64,000 nt of DNA from Acholoe squamosa (lineage: Eukaryota; Annelida; Polychaeta; Phyllodocida; Polynoidae), in the NCBI GenBank assembly GCA_949317995.1, contig OX439049.1:13764395-13828394 (forward strand). The letters are read 5' to 3'. The notes beneath the pieces were generated by a model, which worked only from the letters and a program-made list of their open reading frames with translations, was not told the origin of the DNA and searched no databases. Position numbers and translations under genes: made by a program. Below are positions 26,910 through 34,389 of the stretch, in pieces; position 1 is the stretch's first letter, and each line of letters opens with the position of its first letter.

Positions 26910-27449
26910 ATGAATGGAGCGGAAATAAATTTTTTCTTGCAGAAAATTAAAAGAAAAAAAGAAGGAAATTATGGTGTTTATTCAGCTGACACTATACCTG
27001 CAGTGAAATCATTTCCTACAGGTTATGTAGTCAACACCGACAACAGTAACTTACCCGGAGAACATTGGGTAGCTTTTTATTATGAAAAACCACGTAAACT
27101 AGCTGAATATTTCGATTCATATGGCTTCAGTCCTATGCGAAAGAGTTTTCTGAAAGCTTTGCCAAAAAAATATAAATATTCCTCTCATTCTATTCAAGGA
27201 CTTTTTTCTATGACTTGTGGTTTATATTGCTTGTTCTTTTTAGAAAAACGAGCTGAGAATAAGACAATGCAACAAGTTATATCTAGCTTCACTTCAGATC
27301 CTGATTGGAATGACAGTAAAGTAAAACAATACTTTTTAAAGAAAAAACAAAATAATCGAAGCAAAAAGAAATCCTTGTTTTGTAACAAACAAATTTGTTC
27401 TACAAAAAATAATTTTCTAAGAACAACACAAAAAAGAAAAAAAGATTAA
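26910..27449 (+). CDS. Adenain-type (C5) maturation cysteine protease
   Basis: 179 residues, starting 9 bp after the capsid stop. The catalytic set is complete: H52 (GEHWVAF), D69 (YFDSYG), Q96 (SIQGLFS) and C103 (MTCGLYC). The N-terminal GVYSADTIPAVKSFPTGYVVNTD is the usual adenain/ULP-like lead. The last 40 residues are basic and disordered. It cleaves capsid and core precursors during virion maturation, so its presence with penton, capsid and ATPase means the ancestor made particles. Confidence 0.9.
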   Translation: MNGAEINFFLQKIKRKKEGNYGVYSADTIPAVKSFPTGYVVNTDNSNLPGEHWVAFYYEKPRKLAEYFDSYGFSPMRKSFLKALPKKYKYSSHSIQGLFSMTCGLYCLFFLEKRAENKTMQQVISSFTSDPDWNDSKVKQYFLKKKQNNRSKKKSLFCNKQICSTKNNFLRTTQKRKKD

Positions 27450-27536
27450 TGTATTATTTCTTTTTCATCTTGTCTTGGAAATTATTTGCCGATTTGTTGG
27501 AACTGATCATCATAAAAAGATATTTTTTTTAAAAAA

Positions 27537-28258
27537 ATGAGCGAACATAAAACAAAAGAAGGAAGCATGAAAAGTTTAAGCAAAATAAATAATTTGATTT
27601 CAAACGGGAAAGTAGGAGCAGGAGGAATAGTTTTTACTCTTATTTTAAGCATCGTAGTCATTATCTTAGAAACGCGTAAACAATCTATCTCCCCTTCTTT
27701 ACAGAAAGGAGATGAAATATTTTTGTCTTGTACAGAAAGCGGAAATATTTATCATAACAATGAAAAAACTCAAACTTTCCTGTCTTGTTTTGTAACTAAT
27801 GTAAATCACAGAAAAACATGGACATATCCTGTCATAGGATCTTCTGTTTCTAACCATGACTTAAAATCTACTCAAATAAATGAAAACCGAGATATTACCG
27901 TAATCTCTCGCGTATAAGGCGCAGCTCGCGTATAAGGCGCACCCCCAACTAAGAGAGGACTGTTTAATGTATAAGGCGCACCTATAAGGGCAGATTTTTG
28001 TTAATTTAGTACTGATCTATAGTAAAAATACCCCCCCTATAAGGCGCACCCCAAACTCAAGGCAATGTCCCTCCCACGTATAAGACTCAGCAGCATTTTG
28101 TTTGGCGTATAAGACGCGCCTTATACGCGGGAGATTACGGTAATAACATAATGTACGAAAAAAATAATCAATTACTAACTACCATTGCAAATCAAGAACA
28201 TTTGCCCGACTCAAATGTATTCACTGAAGAAACAAAAGATCCTGAGATACTCAAATAA
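27537..28258 (+). pseudogene. Small membrane protein gene interrupted by a MITE
   Basis: The intact part (27537-27897) has a charged N-terminus, one membrane segment (GGIVFTLILSIVVIILE, about residues 34-50) and an outer or inner domain with two Cys (FLSCTES, FLSCFVT). It matches the anchored small proteins of late virion clusters but I cannot name it. The frame runs into a 245-bp MITE inserted at 27898-28142. After the MITE the remaining sequence, joined across one TA, keeps the same frame to a TAA at 28256-28258, so about 37 more codons were lost from the original protein. The current frame ends inside the MITE at 27917. Confidence 0.7.
27898..28142. mobile_element. TA-flanked MITE (copy 1) inside a viral gene
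   Basis: Terminal inverted repeats CCGTAATCTC(C/T)CGCGTATAAG...CTTATACGCGGGAGATTACGG with TA on both sides (27896-27897 and 28143-28144), as for Tc1/mariner-type elements. It is nearly identical to 56283-56525, so it is a host-genome family and a fairly recent insertion. Confidence 0.93.
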
Positions 28259-28334
28259 TTATAAGAATGAACATCTTTCTCGTGTGAGACCTAAAAAAAA
28301 TATATAAATTAAGATTATTTCTCAAGTCTTAATC

Positions 28335-28784
28335 ATGGATACAAAAGGGAACAATATGATTTTTGAAGTAAAGCGCAATGAAATACTTGAAAAAATATGC
28401 TTACATCAAGGCACTTATATATCTCTGTTAGAAGAAGAAAGACGTGAACACATTAATATCATAAAAGAGGAAGAAAAAAATAATCTCCATCTTACTTTAC
28501 AATTAAGAGAAGCACGAAATGAAAATATGAATTTAATGGCTCACAGGAAGGCATACAACTTAGCTAAAGCAGAGAGAATATATAACATCAGGAGAGGTTC
28601 TTATCCGTATGGTCGTACAGTAGCCGACGGTGATGACTCAGAAGAAGGCAGTAAAATTGTAGCAGACGGCGAAACTTGTGATGTGCCAGATTCTATGCCT
28701 TCTGATGTTTTAATGGAGACTTATAGGAATAAGCCAAACGAAGCTTTTCATTTAAATTCAGAAAAAAAACATGAAAGTGATTAA
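28335..28784 (+). CDS. Uncharacterised coiled-coil protein
   Basis: 149 residues. The first 80 are strongly charged and heptad-like (EVKRNEILEKICL, LEEERREHINIIKEEEKNN, LHLTLQLREARNENMNL), predicting a coiled coil. The rest is acidic and disordered with two VADG repeats (TVADGDDSEE and IVADGETCD). The family is not recognised. A TGAGATACT motif lies about 85 bp upstream at 28243. The following gene also encodes a coiled coil, so the two may be relatives or partners. Confidence 0.5.
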   Translation: MDTKGNNMIFEVKRNEILEKICLHQGTYISLLEEERREHINIIKEEEKNNLHLTLQLREARNENMNLMAHRKAYNLAKAERIYNIRRGSYPYGRTVADGDDSEEGSKIVADGETCDVPDSMPSDVLMETYRNKPNEAFHLNSEKKHESD

Positions 28785-28800
28785 GAAATAAAAACATAGA

Positions 28801-28809
28801 TGAGATAAG
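28801..28809 (+). promoter_or_regulatory. TGAGATAAG motif before the second coiled-coil gene
   Basis: In the gap after the first coiled-coil gene, 54 bp before ATG 28855. Confidence 0.5.
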
Positions 28810-28854
28810 TGAACAAACAGACTTTATGTGAACATTGATCTGCGTCAAAGTAAC

Positions 28855-29103
28855 ATGAACAGTTATTCTGATTGGAAGCCTTCGCTAGAAGACGGGGTGT
28901 GTCCTGATTGCATACATAAGATAGAAACCCTTGAAGAAACAAGAAAAAGGCAACAAAACCAATTTTGCATTCTTAGAGCAGAGAGAAAAAAGAATCAAGA
29001 AATAATAAAATCTTTAGGAAACAAAAATAATATTCTTGTGCAACGAATCACAGAAAAACAAGAGAAACTTTTGTCTGGCTTCATGAGCAGAACACTACGC
29101 TGA
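28855..29103 (+). CDS. Small coiled-coil protein with CPDC motif
   Basis: 82 residues from ATG 28855; the frame is open from a GTG at 28828, but an ATG just before it is in another frame and is followed at once by a stop. After a short aromatic lead comes GVCPDCIHKIETLEETRKRQQ, then heptads to the end. CPDC could bind metal across a dimer. The family is not recognised. The stop nearly touches the next ATG (29105), so the two are probably translated from one transcript or from closely nested ones. Confidence 0.5.
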   Translation: MNSYSDWKPSLEDGVCPDCIHKIETLEETRKRQQNQFCILRAERKKNQEIIKSLGNKNNILVQRITEKQEKLLSGFMSRTLR

Positions 29104-29104
29104 T

Positions 29105-29752
29105 ATGGGAAAGTACACTTTTAAAATAAAAAAACTGTTGAAACACAGAAACTGGGAAGACGATATAGCCATTAAATACATAAAATCTAAAAAAGAAAAA
29201 ATAACTTGCAACAATTCTTTCTTGAAACTTCTCTTGCAACATTTCGAACAGGTTTTAAGGCATAGACAAATGATATGTTTCACTTTTTACCTTTTAGAAA
29301 ACGTATTTGACAAAAAAGATAAAATGTGTTTAACAGAACGAATAATGGTGCATGACTTATCTAAGTTTTCAATGAGAGAAGCCATAGGTTACACCTTTAA
29401 GTTCCATACTAAAAATGGACCAAAAAATTCTCAAGAAAAAACAACTTGGGAAAATGCTTTATTTCATCACTATGAAAACAATGATCATCATCCTGAATAT
29501 TACAGAGAAGGAAATATGAGAAAATATGCTTTAATTGAAAGTGTGATAGACATGTTAGCTTGTCATGCAGAACGAGATCTGAAGCCAGAAGAAATAAATG
29601 TTCATGGTATTTTAGACGGAGATCTTCCTATCACCAATTTTTTGGACATAAATCCAATATACTTAGAAAGATATACTGAAGAAGATAAAGAAAAAGTGAA
29701 AGAATATCTGTCTTCGTGGAAAGATATTTTGTCTTGCAACTTATCTAAATAA
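29105..29752 (+). CDS. DUF5662-like HD-type metal hydrolase
   Basis: 215 residues. Conserved landmarks are MVHDLSKFSMREAIGY (residues 81-96), WENALFHHYENNDHHPEYY (115-133) and ALIESVIDMLACHAE (142-156). These match the DUF5662 family of phages, bacteria and large viruses, which is related to HD phosphohydrolases. The His/Asp pair in HDLSK, the HH and HHPE clusters and the downstream E/D are the likely metal ligands and are all kept. The substrate is not known; nucleotide cleavage is a reasonable guess given the dUTPase genes nearby. The N-terminal 60 residues are specific to this protein. Confidence 0.7.
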   Translation: MGKYTFKIKKLLKHRNWEDDIAIKYIKSKKEKITCNNSFLKLLLQHFEQVLRHRQMICFTFYLLENVFDKKDKMCLTERIMVHDLSKFSMREAIGYTFKFHTKNGPKNSQEKTTWENALFHHYENNDHHPEYYREGNMRKYALIESVIDMLACHAERDLKPEEINVHGILDGDLPITNFLDINPIYLERYTEEDKEKVKEYLSSWKDILSCNLSK

Positions 29753-29757
29753 AAAAA

Positions 29758-29973
29758 ATGATTAAAAAGAAAAATATTGATAGTCTTAAAATATATAAAT
29801 TTTTTTTGTTTTTGTTTCTTTTGTTTTGTACTACATATGGATTCATGAGCGTTATATACTATTTCATATATGGATTAATAACTACTATAATCTTTTATCC
29901 TGTTTTCTTTTCTTCTATGTCATTATGTCTATTTATGCTTAGTATACATTTACCCGATATACCTTTTTTGTAA
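29758..29973 (+). CDS. Small two-pass membrane protein
   Basis: 71 residues with a basic N-terminus (MIKKKNIDSLK) and two hydrophobic segments (about 14-36 and 40-64), almost all Phe, Leu, Ile and Tyr. It starts five bases after the preceding stop. No family is recognised. Small size and AT-driven hydrophobic composition make it a moderate-confidence gene; position and spacing support it. Confidence 0.45.
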   Translation: MIKKKNIDSLKIYKFFLFLFLLFCTTYGFMSVIYYFIYGLITTIIFYPVFFSSMSLCLFMLSIHLPDIPFL

Positions 29974-29999
29974 CAGTCTGGAACTTAATTTTACTTCCT

Positions 30000-30008
30000 T
30001 GAGATAAA
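30000..30008 (+). promoter_or_regulatory. TGAGATAAA motif before the death-domain gene
   Basis: In the gap after the membrane-protein gene, about 170 bp before ATG 30173. Confidence 0.4.
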
Positions 30009-30172
30009 ATATAAGCCTCATGTTAAGAGCATCTAAAGTTCTTCATAAGTACATATGTTGAGGAAGTACATGTGTTATTTAAATCATTGGTATATGTATT
30101 TTTGAGCAAAAAGAAAATTTCTTCAAAGAAAAAAAACTAGAAGAGTATGACGTGGAATCGACCTCCGTGCAA

Positions 30173-30439
30173 ATGTATTTCAGCTTATTGAGTGAAAAAA
30201 TGTCAAGAGACTGGAAGGACATAGCTACATATCTACATATCACGTCTGACGAAAGAAGAACAATATCGTCCCAGCCCGAACAAGACATAGCTCAATTAAC
30301 CTTCAATGTCTTAAAAATGTGGCAAAGATCTAAGTACAGTGCTACTCATCAACTGATGAAAGCAGTATACGACATGAAAAGAAATGATGTGCTAAACATG
30401 ATATTCCTTGAATTCGATAAAAGAACAGGAACAAACTGA
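30173..30439 (+). CDS. Death-domain protein
   Basis: 88 residues from ATG 30173; the frame is open from 30083 without any ATG, so an upstream exon or a lost start is possible. Nearly the whole protein is one death domain: helix 1 FSLLSEKM, the hallmark SRDWKDIATYLHIT, helix 3/4 with DIAQLTFNVLKMWQRS (second conserved Trp), then TATHQ-like SATHQLMKAVYDMKRNDVLNMI for helices 5-6. Death domains assemble signalling complexes with FADD, MyD88, IRAK or receptor tails. A free viral domain could block or mimic such complexes, so interference with apoptosis or NF-kB signalling is the inferred role. It was probably captured from a host gene. Confidence 0.75.
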   Translation: MYFSLLSEKMSRDWKDIATYLHITSDERRTISSQPEQDIAQLTFNVLKMWQRSKYSATHQLMKAVYDMKRNDVLNMIFLEFDKRTGTN

Positions 30440-30579
30440 AAATGAAAAACTGTCTTTACACATGTGACAATCAAAATAAAATCATATAAAAAATTATTTC
30501 ATTTTGTTTGTTTGGTTATTTACTTACTTGAGAATCATAACAATAGGCATCACATCATGTCATATAAAACTGAACGAAA

Positions 30580-31059
30580 ATGTCTGTTCTAAAATACAGT
30601 AAAATAGCAGGTTCCTTCTCTCCTACTGAAGAGGAAAATAACATAGGGATTCAAATGTACAGTTCATATGACCATACTGTTCCTAATAATACAGCATGTA
30701 CAATTACAACAGAAGTTAAACTTGCTATCCCTAAAGGTTATTATGGTATAATTTTACCTCTATGCAAATCAAGAAAACATAACTTTGTGTTAATCAACCA
30801 AAAAATAATAGACGAAGATTACAGAGGGTATATTACCATTGTTTTATTTAACTCCGGAGAAGAAGACCTAAAAATAAAAAGTGGTGATGCTGTTGCACGA
30901 CTTGTTTTACAAAAAATTTATCCTATAAAATTAGAAGAACGTTCTAAGCTTGAAAACACTGAAAAAGGTGAAAAAATCTCTCAATTAGCTTACAGCAAAA
31001 TATATGAAGAAATTTACAATGAAAATCTTAAATATTACAGCAAAGATCGTCTTCAATGA
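30580..31059 (+). CDS. dUTPase-fold protein, probably catalytically inactive
   Basis: 159 residues covering a full trimeric dUTPase fold. Motif III is kept (IIDEDYRGYI), and motif IV is recognisable (SGDAVARLVL). The rest is degraded: motif I has IGIQMYSS where AGxDLxS is expected, motif II has YGIILPLCKSRKH where YGRIAPRSG is expected, and the C-terminal Gly-rich motif V (RGxxGFGS) is missing. This resembles the dUTPase-derived regulatory proteins of other DNA viruses (adenovirus E4-ORF1 and herpesvirus relatives), which kept the fold for protein binding. It lies next to a complete dUTPase, so duplication followed by change of function is likely. Confidence 0.8.
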   Translation: MSVLKYSKIAGSFSPTEEENNIGIQMYSSYDHTVPNNTACTITTEVKLAIPKGYYGIILPLCKSRKHNFVLINQKIIDEDYRGYITIVLFNSGEEDLKIKSGDAVARLVLQKIYPIKLEERSKLENTEKGEKISQLAYSKIYEEIYNENLKYYSKDRLQ

Positions 31060-31133
31060 ACTAAAACAAAGAAAACATCTCTGTGAATAGCGTTATATTA
31101 AACAACAAAACAACTGAAATAACGTTCAGCAAA

Positions 31134-31910
31134 ATGGCGCGTTGTCAAGATTCTTTCTATATTACTCTTGTAAAAGACAAACCAAATACACTGTTAGTAA
31201 CAACATGTAAAAAATCTGCTTTACTGCCTCCCTCACCTATTCTCCAACCTATTATGCATTATGTTAAAGCATCAACAAAAGCATTGAAGCCAACCAGATC
31301 CACAAAAAAATCTGCAGGGTTTGATTTATATAGTGCTTATGATTATATTATTCCTGCTAAAGAAAAAAAATTGGTACAAACTGATATAATACTTTGCATA
31401 CCTGCAGGATGCTATGGTCGCATAGCACCAAAATCAGGACTTGCTCTTAATCATTTCATCGATGTAGGAGCAGGGGTAATAGATGAAGACTACAGGGGAA
31501 AAATAGGTGTTTTGCTGTTTAATTTTGGAAATGAGGTCTTCGAAATAAAACATGGAGATCAAATAGCTCAAGTAATATTAGAAAAAATTCTCATCCCTGA
31601 GCTAGAAGAAGTATGTACACCTGATAAAACCGAAAGAAATGATCAAGGTTTTGGATCAGGCAAAAAGATATCTGCTTCATTGAAAGAAAAAAACGACTGT
31701 GAAGAAAGTGATTCTGGAGAAAGTGACTCGTCTGAAGAATCAGATATAGAACAATCTCATTTAGCTGATGAAACGTCGTCTGAAGAACAAGAATTTTATT
31801 CGGCGGAAGAAGAACCAACCGATGAAAAAGGTTCTCATGAAATCGACCCCTCCGAAAATGAATTAATGTCTTTAGAGGAATTCTTAAAGTTAATTCTAAC
31901 AAAGAACTAG
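31134..31910 (+). CDS. dut: Deoxyuridine triphosphatase (dUTPase), apparently active
   Basis: 258 residues from ATG 31134; the frame is open upstream to a GTG at 31083. All five motifs are present: I (AGFDLYSA, about residue 62), II (YGRIAPKSGLA), III (GAGVIDEDYRGKIGVLLF), IV (GDQIAQVILEK) and V (RNDQGFGSGK). The catalytic Asp of motif III and the Phe/Gly-rich lid are kept. The N-terminal 55 residues and an acidic Ser/Glu tail of about 80 residues are extra compared with the usual 140-150 residue enzyme. It converts dUTP to dUMP, preventing uracil incorporation during viral DNA synthesis. The last gene of the element on this side. Confidence 0.9.
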   Translation: MARCQDSFYITLVKDKPNTLLVTTCKKSALLPPSPILQPIMHYVKASTKALKPTRSTKKSAGFDLYSAYDYIIPAKEKKLVQTDIILCIPAGCYGRIAPKSGLALNHFIDVGAGVIDEDYRGKIGVLLFNFGNEVFEIKHGDQIAQVILEKILIPELEEVCTPDKTERNDQGFGSGKKISASLKEKNDCEESDSGESDSSEESDIEQSHLADETSSEEQEFYSAEEEPTDEKGSHEIDPSENELMSLEEFLKLILTKN

Positions 31911-32149
31911 GTGACGAAAATTTACTATGGTATTGGTTCAATGAATCACATTATTCATGAAGATTCCAATTATGTTATTCATTGTTATTGTAACTCATTC
32001 TCCGCCTCTCTATTCATAAACGATAAAGGAATAAATTGGATTATCTGTTGGATTGTCTGACTATATGATATGTCTCAAAAAGAACAATAAAGAAAAAATA
32101 AAAATATTATGACTTCTCGTTTCACTTGCAATCTACATTTTCTCAAAAA

Positions 32150-32334
32150 TACAGGTCTTTTCTGGATATTCCTAAACATACGGTCTTCTGTAGATATCTT
32201 AAAACACTGGTCTTCTCTGGATAATCCAAATTATCCAGAGAATACCGTCTTCTATAGATATCTTAAAACACCGGTCTTCTCTGGATAATCCAAATATGAT
32301 GGTCTTTTCTGGATAATATTCAGAAAAGACCATC
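32150..32334. repeat. Palindrome-rich repeat cluster
   Basis: Three to four copies of GGTCTTCTCTGGATAATCC-like sequence, alternating with GTCTTCTRTAGATATCTTAAAACAC. They include the palindrome GGATAATCCAAATTATCC and, at 32298-32334, a perfect 14-bp stem GATGGTCTTTTCTG/CAGAAAAGACCATC. It lies just outside the last element gene and may mark the right end of the element. I found no matching inverted copy on the left. Confidence 0.75.
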
Positions 32335-32729
32335 TATTATACTACTGGCTTATCATGTCAAATTTTAATATGGGTACCTGCCAAAAGATCTTTCACAAAT
32401 TTGTAGGAACCAGCGGAAAAATTCCGATGCCCCGATTGGTCAAGGAGTGGTCATGTGAGTTGGTAACACAGGTACCGGTACATCTTATCCGTGCTAACCG
32501 CCCTTTGACACACAAAGGAGTAAGACTCCGATCATATAACATAATCAAATGGATTTGAATTAGAGGTAGCTGGTAACAAAATGTTGGGCAGAATTATATC
32601 TAGAATTATTACTGAAAACCAAATAGTTAAAATTCGCGACGCGTCGCGAAAATTTTTGTTCCTTTGTCATAAAATTTACATCACATTGGCAAATACTCCC
32701 CAACAGGAAACTACCTGGCCCTCGGGAAT

Positions 32730-32822
32730 GGGTTAAAAAGAAATGACCCCCCCTCTAAGAATAGGTTGAAAAAAGCGACCCCCCCCTCTAAGAATAGGTT
32801 GAAAATAAATGACCCCCCCACC
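32730..32822. repeat. C-run tandem repeat
   Basis: Three units of GACCCCCCC(T)CTAAGAATAGGTTGAAA, about 38 bp each. Related G-run/C-run sequence occurs near 57301 and 62291, so this is a dispersed host family. Confidence 0.7.
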
Positions 32823-33389
32823 TTATACTACTATTAAATACTCTTTCAGAACTTTATTAAACTGTATAGACTGTTTGTTGATCACGTTGACTGGTCTGCA
32901 TTTAACCGGAGTGAAGCAAGCACCGACACATTGACTGAGAGACAGGAATACTTGAACAGGATAACACAACAGTGTTCCACCTAGGTAGTCAACACATGTA
33001 CGTAATTAAGTTGTTGTTTGGGTTATGGACCCGCCTGCACTGGAAAGGCCAAAACCAAAATAAAATCAAAAGTGGGAAAATCAATTTTTTAAATTTTTCT
33101 CTGACACTTTGTGACACTTTATATAGAAAAGCCAGTCATATCTGATATAAAATTGAAGCTAATGGTGTCAGAAATGCATTCAGCATGGTATCATTTGCAT
33201 ATATGAGTTTTAGTTGTAACATGATAGGACCATGTAATGGAATACAAAAAAAATCTAAAACACAAGTAAGAAATTAGGGATCTGTCCAATTGCAAACAAT
33301 TTGGGGGAGACGATAGAAATTACAAACATTCCCCAGCTGTGTTACTCATATAATATATGTAGCCTCATGAAACAAGGGGTTGTGGATGG

Positions 33390-33612
33390 GGGGGGGTCCC
33401 CTATGTCACATGTCGATTTTAAAAATGGTCATGGCACCTGTCACTTAAAACCCCATGTCCCATGTCATCTCCAAGAGCCTATCATGTCCCATGTCAAATT
33501 TATAAAAGCACCTATGTTATGTCACTAATTATTGTTTTGCCTCATGTCACTAAGACCCACGTCACAATTTTAAGAAATGGCCATGTCACCATGTCAAATT
33601 TATTGGTCCATA
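33390..33612 (-). repeat. Dispersed GACATG-rich repeat (copy 2)
   Basis: Reverse-complement match to 6889-7105, including the outer TATGGGTATGGACC edge. It carries no gene. Confidence 0.75.
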
Positions 33613-34389
33613 CCCATAAACAAGCCACAGTTTCCCATCAGAATAGGACCCCGTTTTGCCATGAGAATTAGGCAGATGCAGTGAGCCTGCAGTGAGGACA
33701 GTGAGGTGGCACCATCTAGTGAGTATTGAAAGAACTAAGTCTCACCCAGGCCCTATCTGCATGCTACCTATTGCAAAAAACAGTCAACTAAAATGAACAC
33801 ATTGGATCAGAGAGAGAAAAATCTTTTCAACCAATCACAGCACAGCAATAATTCAGTGTGGAACACCCTAAAATTATGCAAATGAGCTGTATTTGAGTGT
33901 AAACTATAATGGGAGCCAGCCTATGTTATGACTACTAAAGACCTGATAAGGTAATTAAGAAAGGTTATTCATAACAAACCGATTCATATAAAAACGACAA
34001 GATACCTCATCTAATTCTCAAATAAGCCAGATCTAAACTTGTACCTTATAAGCTGCAAGAGGGCTCAAATGTGTCTACAAGTTGAACCTAGTAAAGGATC
34101 GAAATATGGCGATAACTTTCATTTTATTTTACAGTTTCTTTTATTTCATCCGCCATGGTGGACTTTTTTTATTTCGGCTGCCCGTAACCAAAAGAACAAA
34201 AAAGTGTATTCATTCTAATAAGCGCATATGGTTGATAGGCAACACTTGTCGTCATTTGGGCTGGATGGACCTCAAAAATAAATATGATAGCATATGCAAA
34301 ATATTTTATGGGTGGATACTACATTGATGGGACAAAAACATCCATATATTTGGGTAGGTTTAACATGAAAACTGAAGGCACAGTGCAGC

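Noticed and set aside
6889-33612. The inverted GACATG-rich blocks at 6889-7105 and 33390-33612 as terminal inverted repeats of the viral element
   Set aside because: They are only about 220 bp, considerably diverged, and related sequence occurs beside a SINE at 38773, so a dispersed repeat explains them better. Terminal repeats of this class also usually start with a sharp AG...CT edge, which I do not see.
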